Positions 43,543 to 54,800 of a DNA stretch of 64,000 nt are shown in pieces; positions within the stretch are counted from its first letter, which is position 1; each line of letters begins with the position of its first letter. The notes under the pieces are model-generated. The model was not told where the DNA came from. It ran no database searches and saw nothing but the letters and a program-made list of their open reading frames with translations. Both the position numbers and the translations under genes were made by a program. Origin of the DNA: Histomonas meleagridis (taxonomy: Eukaryota; Parabasalia; Tritrichomonadida; Dientamoebidae); the NCBI GenBank assembly GCA_020186115.1, contig WSYJ01000059.1, positions 1-64,000 of the forward strand, in the 5' to 3' direction.

Positions 43543-43711
43543 AAGCTATATATGTGAACATATTCTTTTTTATTTTAATATTCGAATCTGTTACATACAA
43601 GAAAAATCTTTTCTTTAAGAAGATTTTGCATTTTAACCCATACATGAAGTAAACGATCATAATACACTCAAAACATAACCAACACGATCGTTCACAATTG
43701 AATTATTTTTC

Positions 43712-44518
43712 ATGGCAGCTGCCAAAAAGGGTCTTCTCTCAGATCTCCTTGGCATTACCGAAAATGTACATGCTCAGGTCAAGTTCTACCGTCAAGAGTT
43801 AGAAGCTAAAAGAAAGTTTGTCGAACACTTGACAAAAATTGTTGAACAAGAAGCACCTGAATTCGAGCAAACGATGATCGAAATTTCCAATAAACTCAAT
43901 AGCTCACTTGACAACGAAGAAGCTCTTGTTGATGCATACGAAAGATTTGCAGAAGATTTTAATGATGTTTCTGCAAGGTTTGAGGTTATTTACCGTCTTT
44001 CTGAGGAAACTTCATCATGCAAACGTCATTTAAAGGAGTGTAGAGCCAAGGTTGAAAAAGCTAGAGCTGACTTAGAACTCGATGAACAAAAAGGATCACC
44101 AAAGAAGATAAAATTACAAGCTGAACTTGAAAAGGCCATCCAACAAAAGCGCGATGCTCTCCAAGCTCTTCAAGATAAGATGGAGGAGTTCATCCAAGTG
44201 AAAGTTCGATACAATAAATTTAAAGTTAGAAGGCTTACACATGCATACACATACCTTGGGAAGGTAATCCGATCATCTCTTACCGGCGTTTCAAGTGATT
44301 TAGAATCTGTTTTGAGCCAATCTTCTGATGCAAGATCAAAGATTGATTACACTATTGAAGGTAAAGAACCACCAAAACCAACTCAACCTGAAGAAACGTA
44401 TAAGGTGCCAGAGGAAGAAGGCGTTCCAACCTTTGACGAAGCTCCTCTTGAAGAAGAACAAGTATCTCAACCAACATTTGTGGATGACTCTCCTTTTGCA
44501 GTACCAACCTTTGATTAA
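43712..44518 (+). CDS. BAR-like helical protein with acidic disordered tail
   Basis: ATG 43712 opens MAAAKKGLLSDLLGITENVH. Residues 10-200 are three long predicted helices with regular charge patterns (KRKFVEHLTKIVEQ, RHLKECRAKVEKARADLELD, RYNKFKVRRLTHAYTYLGKV), as in classical BAR membrane-curvature proteins. The tail of about 60 residues is Pro/Glu-rich and repeats PTFD: VPTFDEAPLEEE, QPTFVDDSPF, VPTFD at the end. Such acidic aromatic motifs may bind adaptors. The gene is less AT-rich than its neighbours, which suggests strong expression. The BAR call is from helix pattern only. It is preceded by AAACGATCATAATA and CACGATCGTTC, which resemble reported trichomonad promoter motifs. Confidence 0.55.
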   Translation: MAAAKKGLLSDLLGITENVHAQVKFYRQELEAKRKFVEHLTKIVEQEAPEFEQTMIEISNKLNSSLDNEEALVDAYERFAEDFNDVSARFEVIYRLSEETSSCKRHLKECRAKVEKARADLELDEQKGSPKKIKLQAELEKAIQQKRDALQALQDKMEEFIQVKVRYNKFKVRRLTHAYTYLGKVIRSSLTGVSSDLESVLSQSSDARSKIDYTIEGKEPPKPTQPEETYKVPEEEGVPTFDEAPLEEEQVSQPTFVDDSPFAVPTFD

Positions 44519-44740
44519 GGGTAAGGTTCAAAGGTCACCACAAAATTTTTATTAATTCTTGATTATTAAAATATCTTCAAACCAAATATCTATTTTTTGC
44601 GAATAATAATAAATATTATTTTTAAGTGACTGAATACATCGATGGAAATTGTTATGTTTTTTCATAGAAAGAAATATATTCAGTGATTAATAATACCCCT
44701 CACTTTTAATAAACATCAGAAAACAAAAAAATTTTGAAAA

Positions 44741-47022
44741 ATGTGTTTCCAACTGTTAAACATTATACGAGAAACAATTTGGGAATTAAAGGATGGGAAT
44801 TTTGATGAATCTGTTGAAGCGGTCAAAAAAATATATGATTCAAAATTTCCAAATTCTTTTATTATAATTTTTGCTCAAATGATTTATTCAGCTATAATCT
44901 CACGTATCAATGATATTGATTTATATTTTCAATTAATGAAAGAAATTCAAAATATAAATGATAAATTATATGATGTTTTTCTGCAATATCTTCTTCATTT
45001 AGATTCACAAGAATCTAAATATTTAATTGAAAAGATGATTAATTTAAACCTTGCTGATATAGATCTTGTTCAATCCAAAAAGTCCTTTTATTTTGCACAT
45101 TATAAAATGTGTGTTGATATTAATAATCTAATTGAGAACAAAAAATTGAATATTCCATTTGCTGAAACATTTAAAGACAACATTGAAATACTTTCATACA
45201 ATGATTGGGAACTTCATAAATGTTTAATTAATGCTGGAGTTAACACAAATGAAATATCAAAAATAATTCGGAATGATGAAATAGAAAAACTTCAAGAAAT
45301 GTCAATACAATCAAATTTTAGTTTTAATCAGATAATTAAACCATCACTTTATGAAAAATGTTCTTTCATTAATCAAGAAAATGTTTCGTTGATTGATTTT
45401 GCAGCATTTTTTGGATCTATTAAATGTTTTAAATATTTACTTGTGAATGGCGCAAAAGTAGGGAACACTGGTAAATATGCTGTTGCAGGTGGAAACTTAG
45501 AGATTATTCATTTATGTGAACAAAACCATTCATCATTTGAAGGAGCATATGAAGCTGCAATTGAATTTCATCGAAATGATATTTTTTATTATCTTTATGA
45601 TACCAATATTATTGAACATAGAAATTTAGAAGATTTAGCAAAGAATTGTATTTTATATAATAATTATGAAATTTTTCCATTTTTAGAAGAAAAAGGTTTA
45701 AAAGTTGATGATGAATTGATCACTGAAGCAACAGAAAGTGGCAATTTATATCTTTTAAAACATTTTCTTGACAAAAATAAATTGCCTTTAGAAATTTTGG
45801 CATCAGCTGTAAAATCAAGAAACATTGAGATTGTTAAATATGTTATTGATCGAAATGGATTTTATAATGGTGTTACATATATTTTTTTGTTATATTTAAG
45901 TTTTGTTTTAAGTAATTAATTTTTTAATTTTTTATATGGAATTTATTATAATTATTTAATACACCATTTTTATTTGCTTGTAAACAAGGTTGCGTTGAAA
46001 TTGCGAAATTTCTTCTTAAAAAAAAGTATAGTAAAATAAATGAAAGAAATATTTCTTTATTGAATTTAGGATAAATTTTAAATTTTTAGTGTTTATAATG
46101 TATATTGTTTGCTAACGGACTTTATTTAGCATCAAAATATGGTCATATTAAAATGACTAAATTCCTTCTTAAGCATGATATTGAAATTACTCGACATTTT
46201 TATATAATTTTTTCAGAGATAATTTTTATTTTTTAATATTTATATATAATTTTTCATGATTATTTTTCATATTTTTTTCACCTCTTATGATTGCAATATA
46301 TTTTGGTCATATGAAGATAATAAAAATATTACTCAAAGAAGGAATTTATATAAATGCTACTAGAATTTATTTATAAAATTTTATAGGGGAATCTAATTTT
46401 AACATTTAGAATTTCAAAAAAATATTTCAAAATAGTCTATATATTATCGCACCATTATTACTTGCAACTGAAAATAATAACATAAAAATAGTTAAATTAC
46501 TTCTTAAGCAGAAAGAAATTGATGTTAATGTCAACAATACCAGTTTGATTTATTTGAAATTTATTATAATAATTTTATATTACAAAATAATACTTGGAAA
46601 TTATTTAAATTATTTAAAACAGCACTTATGATTGCAGCTGAAAAAGGTAACACAGAAATAGTTGAATTACTTCTCGAACATGACAAAATTAATGTTAATG
46701 CTAAAGATATTTATTTGTTTTATTTTGGATTTATTTTAATAATTTTTTATTTCAAAATAATATTTAATAATTATTTAAAATATTTAAAACAGCACTTATA
46801 ATGGCAGCTGAAAAAGGTTACACAGAAATAGTTGAATTACTTCTTGAACATGAAAGAATTGATGTTAATGCTCGAGACATTTAGTTTTATTTTGGATTTA
46901 TTTTAACAATTTCATATTTCAAAATAATATTTGGAATTTATTTAAAATATTTCAAACAGCTGCTATGATTGCATCTAAAAATGGCCATGAGGAAATAGCT
47001 CGATTAATTCTACAACACTAAT
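44741..47022 (+). pseudogene. DUF3447 protein followed by ankyrin repeats interrupted at regular steps
   Basis: The intact first frame (392 codons, ATG 44741) has the DUF3447-type helical N-terminus (MCFQLLNIIRETIWELKDGN) and ankyrin-like helices (LIDFAAFFGSIKCFKYLLVN, ASAVKSRNIEIVKYVIDRNG). After 45919 seven further ankyrin repeats follow at 45961, 46115, 46278, 46449, 46619, 46789 and 46956, for example TALMIAAEKGNTEIVELLLE. Each is separated from the next by an AT-rich insert of about 70-90 bp placed right after the N-A-K-D turn. The inserts start with ATTTATTT-like sequence, and the last three are similar to each other. They lack the trichomonad intron consensus (GTATGT ... ACTAACACACAG). 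Either these are unusual introns or the 3' half is a dead, duplicated array. Confidence 0.6.
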
Positions 47023-47127
47023 GAAAAGAAATTGATAATCAATGCGAATTACGTAATTTGAAATAGAAAGCGAATTTAATGAATTATTATTTAGAAAAAG
47101 AAAAATTTTAAATAAACAACATTTTAC

Positions 47128-47448
47128 TTATAAATCTGAGTTTAAACTTATTGAGGTGTTAGAATTTTCCGTTTGAGATATTGTTTCGAGATATGCTGTT
47201 GATAAGTTAAGATATCTCTCTTCGACTCTATCAATTTTTTTAGATTCTTCAATGAGATTTTGAAGCTTGCGTTTTAGTCTCTCGTTTTCATCTTTTAACT
47301 CTTTTATCTTTGCTTGATTTTCAATATCGATTTGTTCTAAGCAAATAATTGCACGTTTAGTTCGATACGTATTTCCATTGGGTGTTCCTGCACTCATTAA
47401 AAATGGATCATAAAAATCATTTTCGAATGCAATTTTGTTTGCTTTCAT
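47128..47448 (-). CDS. Small coiled-coil protein
   Basis: ATG 47448 (MKANKIAFENDFYDPFLMSA) is preferred to the upstream GTG. Residues 45-80 form a short leucine-rich coiled coil (QAKIKELKDENERLKRKLQN). The start YDPFLMSAGTPNGNTYRTKR and the Ser/Thr-rich end are disordered. A basic region that would mark a bZIP is not clear, so DNA binding is not supported. It is transcribed divergently from the next gene with 39 bp between the two ATGs. Confidence 0.55.
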   Translation of the reverse strand: MKANKIAFENDFYDPFLMSAGTPNGNTYRTKRAIICLEQIDIENQAKIKELKDENERLKRKLQNLIEESKKIDRVEERYLNLSTAYLETISQTENSNTSISLNSDL

Positions 47449-47487
47449 CACGAACGTTTAATAATTCATTATGACGTTTAAATTTTA
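47449..47487. promoter_or_regulatory. Compact bidirectional promoter
   Basis: Only 39 bp separate two divergent ATGs. The stretch holds AACGTTTAATAATTCATTAT and ACGTTTAAA, so an ACGTTTAA motif is present twice. Trichomonad promoters are known to be short and start-proximal, so one element may serve both genes (inference). Confidence 0.4.
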
Positions 47488-48579
47488 ATGGAAGAAAAGA
47501 GAAAAACACAAAAAATAGGATCGAAAAGGCAAAAGCGCTCAAGAGGAAAGAATACAGAATCAAAAACAGAAACTACAATTCCAGTATCTTCAAAAAATGA
47601 TTTCACAATAAGTGATGATCCAGAAACTTTTGGGAAAATTACAATGGAAGAAATGCTTGAATTATGTAGCTATGATACATCTAAGCCATTGAAGGAAATT
47701 CATAGAGCAAAACGACATTTTATTGATAAAATTAAATCAAGAATCCTTGAATATGCGGAAGAAATAGAAATAGGAAATAAAGAAGAGCAAAGAAGCTCAA
47801 GTGGTACTTTTTATGAATCACCAGAAAAAAACAATTTTGGGCAATTTTACAATTTCCTTCAAAATTCATCACCAGAAAGCAAAATTTCATTAACATCACA
47901 GACACCTCCACAAGAAATACCATCACGTACTAATACAAGAACGATTGTCGATGAAATCCCAAGTTCAACTCCAAAAGATTCATATCCAAGTTCAATCTCA
48001 AATAAGAATTTCGAAAAAGAAATATCACCTCCATCAGCCAAAAGTTATAACTCTGCCAAAGATCTTTCACCTATTTTTTATTCTCATGATTCAGATAAAT
48101 CTATCAACAATAAATCGAACAAACCTTTTAACAAACCAGAACAAATTCTAAATAGCGAATCAAACAAATCTTTTCATAACAAATCAGACAAAATTGAATC
48201 GGACAAATCTATACATAATACAGAAATTGTACAAAATGAACCAAGCAAAGTAACAAAAGAAAATGAATCACAAAAAGGGAAAGAAAGCAATGCTAATCCT
48301 TTTGAACTTGAAGAAAATATTTTTGAAGTTAAATCGTTAAGTTCACAAACCCCAAAAAAGGAAAAAGTGATTGACAGCAAAGAAGATTTTCTACTTAGCA
48401 ACGATGACTTCGGTGATTTTGAGTCATCAAAGTCATCATTTTCCAATCAAAATGGAGCTTCTGTAAATCTTTCTTTAATGTCTACAAAAGATAGCAATCC
48501 ACTGTTAAAGAGAAGGTCCATAATTAATATGTTTCCTGAAAGTGGTGAATCGAATGGTTTCGATTTCAATGATCTTTAA
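47488..48579 (+). CDS. Ser-rich disordered protein with basic N-terminus
   Basis: The 363-residue frame starts MEEKRKTQKIGSKRQKRSRG, a nuclear-localisation-like basic stretch, then a short structured helix pair (EEMLELCSYDTSKPLKEIHR, AKRHFIDKIKSRILEYAEE). The remainder is low-complexity Ser/Asn/Lys text (SNKSFHNKSDKIESDKSIHN) with a few hydrophobic motifs such as SNDDFGDFESS. No family is recognised. The pairing with a divergent coiled-coil gene over 39 bp suggests a shared promoter. Confidence 0.6.
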   Translation: MEEKRKTQKIGSKRQKRSRGKNTESKTETTIPVSSKNDFTISDDPETFGKITMEEMLELCSYDTSKPLKEIHRAKRHFIDKIKSRILEYAEEIEIGNKEEQRSSSGTFYESPEKNNFGQFYNFLQNSSPESKISLTSQTPPQEIPSRTNTRTIVDEIPSSTPKDSYPSSISNKNFEKEISPPSAKSYNSAKDLSPIFYSHDSDKSINNKSNKPFNKPEQILNSESNKSFHNKSDKIESDKSIHNTEIVQNEPSKVTKENESQKGKESNANPFELEENIFEVKSLSSQTPKKEKVIDSKEDFLLSNDDFGDFESSKSSFSNQNGASVNLSLMSTKDSNPLLKRRSIINMFPESGESNGFDFNDL

Positions 48580-48838
48580 TGTTTTATTAAATAGAAATCT
48601 ATTGTTTTTCAATTGTAATGATTTTAAGACAAGTACATATGAATTCAAAATTATTTTGTATGTTAAATATTTATCTTAAATAAATTTATTTGTCGGAACG
48701 CTTACTTTTTGAAAGAAGAAATTACGCCAGAACAGTTAATCCTCTGAAAGAAATTGACTATGTTTGTCAGAATTGACTTGGGAGTTGTTGATTCATTTAA
48801 CACCGGACGATACACTTTTCTTGTAACGTGCAAGTAAA

Positions 48839-51800
48839 ATGTCCCAAGAATCAGAAAACTCGGAATCGAGCGAAAAAGATATTCAAACACAAATTCAAGA
48901 ACTTTCTAACGATGCAATGAAATGTACAATTAAATATGATTATAAAAAAGGGATGGAATTAATTCAAAAATCATATGATTTAGCAACTGATTTACCAGAA
49001 GAAATAGTCAAAGTCATTCCAAGGTATGCAGTTATATTATATTTAAAAAATCCCAATGATGAAAAAGCACTTCCAAATTTCAAATCAACATTTTTAAAAA
49101 GAGAAAATGGAAAAGAGCTATGGAAAGATTCAGCAAAGTATTTAATACCCGATTTAAACAAAGGCTTTAAAAAATTATCATTTTCCATCAAACCAATATT
49201 TTTTTCAATATACAATCCTTTTCCAGGTTTTGTTGATTATCTTAAAAATGAAGAAAGTGTTGATTTTGAAGTAGCTTTACGCATTCTTCAAATTGCCAAA
49301 GATTGCAAAGGAGATATCAAAAGTTCAATTATTTCAGATTTAGGAATTTCTGCATTTCTCCAAGTCCAAACGAAGATAGACAAAATGGAAGCCTCAGATC
49401 TTCGAGTTATAGATGAAAAGAAACTTCGTGAATTTATCACCATTGTTCGAAATTTTGTCAAACATAGTGATCTTAAAGTTGTCACACAATTTGAGTACAC
49501 AATAGCATTACGATTCTCAGTATCAGAATTTTTATCCAAAGAATATGATGGTTTATTACGTATCAATTCCAACAAAACATTTTCTACACAACTTATTACT
49601 GACATTAAAAAGTATAAAGTTGTTGAACATATTTTAGACAATATGCATCATGACTTAGTCCATAACTTTGTTGAAATGTTATGTAAGTTATGGACATCTA
49701 ATGAATATGATTCAACCGTTTTGGAGAAGTTTTGGAACTTATCCATTACACAACATTCACAAGAAATCGGCAAATTTTTCGACGAATGGCCGAAGTTAAT
49801 CAACACGATTCCCAAGAACAAGATCAATGACTTTTGGGAAATTGTCAAGAACTCAAATTCATATCCATTACCCGTTTTAAAGCTATTAGAAAAGATTAAT
49901 AATAAATGTGATAAAGAAACAATGGAAGAAATCTCAATTAAGTTATGGGACTCAGCGATTGATTCTAAAGATAAAGTTAATTATGTAACAACAATCATTG
50001 CTTATACATCACAAGAATCAATTAATGAACTTATTAACAAATGTTTTGATTTGATTAAACAAAAGAAAGAAAATGATTCGAAGTTTTCATTATTAATATT
50101 ATCGAAAATATGGAAATCATTTAATGATGAAAACACACGAAAACAATTTGATATATTATTAAAGAAATGTAAAATATCAAATGATGATATAAATATATTA
50201 TTTGAATTATTAATCAAAATTTCGGATTCTATAACACCACCATTAACAGAAAAAGAATTAATTTCGATACGTAATTTAATTGAACCTTTGTTTGGTATTA
50301 ATAATGAATTAATATCAACGTTTTATGATAAAATGATAAGTATTAAAAAAGGGAAATTATTTCCTAAAGAAGAATTAGAATATATAATACAATGGTTATC
50401 AGAGAAGCCAAACATTGATTCGATGTTATTTAAATTCATCACGAATTTGTTCTATAAAATTAATAATATTAATAATGAAACAATTTTAAATAATTTGGAT
50501 TTAATTGGATTTAATTCGATTTGGAATTTAATGTTAACAACAAATTTAACTGAAATTCCAATTTTTATTGTCGACTTATTAACGCGTTGTGATAATTCTG
50601 AAGCAACGAAACAATTTATCGAGAAATGCATACCAAAAATCGAAACTTTTGGTGTATTAAATTTATTAATACTTTTAATATCTAAAGTTGAAGATTCATT
50701 AGATTTAAATAAATATGGAATAAGTCGGAATTTATATATACCGGAGAATTCTTATATACATATTAACTTACAAGGTGATTATAATGAAAGAATTAAAGTC
50801 GTCTATAATATAACTGTACCAATATTTAAGACTTATGTATCAAGAAAATGTAATATTGAAGAAAGTAAATTAGATTTATTAATAAAAGGTGAAAAATTAA
50901 ATGAAAAACATCGATTCGTTGATGATGAAACTATTACTATTTATATAAAAATGTTTGCTTCACCTCCACGTAAACTAAAAAAAGAAGAATTACCTTCTCA
51001 AATAATTAAAAACTCAGATGCTTATAAGAAATTATTTAAAATGATTAAAGTAGAACCAGATCAAACTCATTTACCTGAATATGCATTAAATTTATTAAAT
51101 TACATGGAAACCGCCGAAGCCGAAAAATTTGAGAGCAATTCTGAGTGGAGCAAGTTATTGACATTGAAAAAGCCATATTTGTTAGTGTATCGTTTAAACT
51201 ATTTAGCAAAATTAATTACAACACAACCAGTATCATTTATTAAGACATTTTGTAAGAAAAAAGGATATAAACAACTTTTAGTTATATTAGAGAACATCAA
51301 TTATGAAATGTTTCATAACAAAAGTTATTATGATTTAATATTTTCGATAATTTCAATGATAATTGGGAAAACGCCACAAGAAATAAAGAACAAAACATAT
51401 GAACAAATTAATACTAAAAAGTTAATTAAATCTTTAATAAAACATATCATAGAAATTAATAATAAAGATCAAAGTTATGTTATCAATAGTTTATTACTAT
51501 TGATTAATGATATAACTAAAATGGATGAAAATATTATATTATCACAAAAACTATTTCAAGAATTTTTAGAGAAATTATTATTTAGTAATGTATTAACTAT
51601 ACGAATAGGAATTTCACGAATTTTATTATTAATTAATCCAAAGAAAATCGAAAATATTATTATCGAAAATATAGAAAAAGCTACAAAAGGTAATTGTTAT
51701 GAATATTTTAACTTATTAAATTACATAATAAAAACATATGAAGATCCATTAAATTTATATAACTCATTAATGAAATTCTTAATGAAGAATTTTATCATTT

Positions 51801-54800
51801 ATAAAAATAATTCGAAACTTAATTATAATGAAGAAGAAGATTATGAAGAATTACAAGAATCAGTTAATGAATTATGTGGTGATTTAGTTGATTCCACATT
51901 TTTAACAGGAATTATTAATGTTTTAATATTATTATTAGAGAAAATCAATGAAAAACAAATCAAACATATAAAGAAACATACATTATATATTATGAAACAT
52001 ATTGCATTTAATTTAAATCGGTATATATCACCACCCACAACAATATATACATTATTAAATATATTATTAAATAAAGAACCAAAACTTATTAAAGATATAA
52101 TACCAATACTTAATGAGTTACATAAAAACACTAATTTTAACATGAAACAAAATATGATGACAACATTAACATCAATTAAAACTATAAAAGGTATCCAAAA
52201 TATGGGTTTCACATGTTATTTAAATTCTTCATTACAACAAATATTTCGTATAGAAAATATTCGGAATTCAGTTTTATCTTATAAACCAAGTAAAGACATT
52301 GACATTGAATATAATTGGTTAACACAATTACAATTATTATTTGCAAAGTTATTATATTTACCTGTAAATGCTATAGATGCTTCACCATTTGTTTCTAACA
52401 TGAAAAGTTGGGATGGAAAACCTATAAATCCTCATGAACAACAAGATGCTGTTGAATTTATCCAAAATTTATTGGATCGAATTGATGAAAGTTTAGAATC
52501 AAAACCTGTGACAGAATCAGTTAAAGGTATTATATTACATAAAGTTTGTGGCGTTGGTGTAGATTTCGAATCGAATTCCGAAGAATTATTTTCGACATTT
52601 CCATTAGAAATTAATGGGAAAAAGAATTTAGATGAATCTTATAAAGCTGTTTTAATTCCAGACACATTTACGAATTATAAAGCTAATGAAGATTTAGGTT
52701 ATATTGATGTAAATAGTTATTCGACTATTAAAAAAGCCCCAACAAATTTAATATTCCAATTAAAACGTTTCGATTTCGATTTAGCGACTTTACAAAGAAA
52801 GAAAATTAATTCATTTTATGAATTTACGTTCGAAACTGATATTTCAATAATGTTAACAGATAATTCAAAGCCTTTAATATATGAATTATGTGGTATAGTA
52901 ATGCATAGTGGTACAGCTAATGGAGGACATTATTTTAGTTATGTTAAAGATGAAATTACAAATGAATGGATATGTTGTAATGATTCAAATGTATCAAAAT
53001 TAAATATTAAAAATATTATTAAAGATTCAGTAGGTGGTATTATTAATACAAATGAATATGATAAAAATAAAAAAGTTTGGATACAAAAACAAAAAGAAAA
53101 TTCTCAATCTGCTTATTTGTTAATATATAAACAAAAAGATCGAAAATTACCAAATAATGATATCGAACCAATTACTTTAATGCCATCGATAATGTTAAAA
53201 GAATTTTTAAATTATCAAAAGACATTAATTTTAAACCAATTAATTAATGATAATTATATTTCTTTTGTTGAACAAATTACGAAAACTTCAAAAGATAAAA
53301 TTATATATCAATTTTTGTTTGATTTTATCTTTAAATTATTTTCAAGTAATAATTTTACGCTTATTGATTCGACATTTGAATTTGTCATTAAAAAAATTCG
53401 AAATGATAAAAAATTTGCGAAATTTATAATTTCACAACATAAGAAAATCATTAAAACATTAATTGGTGGCATTGATATTTCTACACGTACTAATTGTTTA
53501 CGTATAGTTATACCAACTCTTGAGAAATTAGGTAAAAAGAGCAAAGATTTCATTGAACAAATCTTACAAGATAAAAAGAAAATTTTAGGATATTATAATA
53601 AATTTGATCAAATCTTTATACCAATTTATATATATATAACGAAAATCGATTATAATCGAAATGATATACTTGAATGGATGTTTACATTTTTAGATGAATT
53701 ACTTGAAGTTATACCAAATGATAAATTAGAAGAAACACTTTCTAAAATTAATTTATCATATTTATTTAAATCGATTTTATATTTAATCGATAAATTAAAT
53801 ATTGGAGATAAATATAAAGATAAAATATTCGAACCAGAGTTCATTAATCATTGGTTTATATCTCCAGCGCATTCATTTGATTTTGCTTCTTTAATGACAT
53901 ATTTCATGAAAGATAATGAAGAATTAACAAATAATTATTATAATTATTTAATCAAGACTAAAGAAAAGAAATCAATTTTAATGTTAGCTGCAAATTTCGC
54001 AAACATATTAACATTTAAAGATAACTATAGTATTGCTCGAGTAAATTGGTTCTTTACTAATATGATTGAAGATAATGAAGGTTATAATCTTACACAATTA
54101 ATTAAATATACAACAACAAATTTACGCTCGAAAAAATCGGAATTTTCTTGTGAAATAGCTTTAGCAACTAATGAATTATGGTTTAAACAATGGATATTTA
54201 ATAATGATGGAACTATTCGTTCTGCTACTGAAGATTTTATTTATTCATTGTTCCCAAATTATCCGAAATTAAATCAAAATTCAAGTTTACCTAAAGATAA
54301 AACATTTAATGATACTAAAGAAGAAAAAGAACAAATTAAAGTTTTGTTTAATTTGTTAATGACTTCAAATAAAAAAATGGTTTCACAATGTAAAGCAGCT
54401 TCATCAATATTAATTAACAAAAAAGCTTTTGATATACATTTATCTGTAGATACATATTTTAATTTATTAAGTTTTTGTGTATTTTATGGAAATTTCCAAA
54501 ATGAAATCATCAAAAACAAAAATATTTTTGTAAATAATATAAATGAATTCTCGAAATTAAAGAATAATTTGAAATCTGGTATAACAAATGAATTAAAATT
54601 CTTTAATTTATTTAAATTTAAAGATTTCTTTGACGATAAAACAATTTCGGTGTTTTTGAATGCGTTACGAAAAGCGCCAAGTGATAATTTAGTTCAATAT
54701 AATGTATTTGTTACATCGACATTTTTCTCAATTATTAAAGATATTAATATCACAGAGAATAATTCTAAGATAATATCAAAGTCGGCTTTATTAAAAGTAG

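Noticed and set aside
44741-47022. Canonical spliceosomal introns between the ankyrin repeats
   Set aside because: None of the inserts has GTATGT at the 5' side or ACTAACACACAG at the 3' side; kept only as an open question.
47128-47448. bZIP transcription factor
   Set aside because: There is a short leucine-rich coiled coil but no clear basic DNA-binding region before it.
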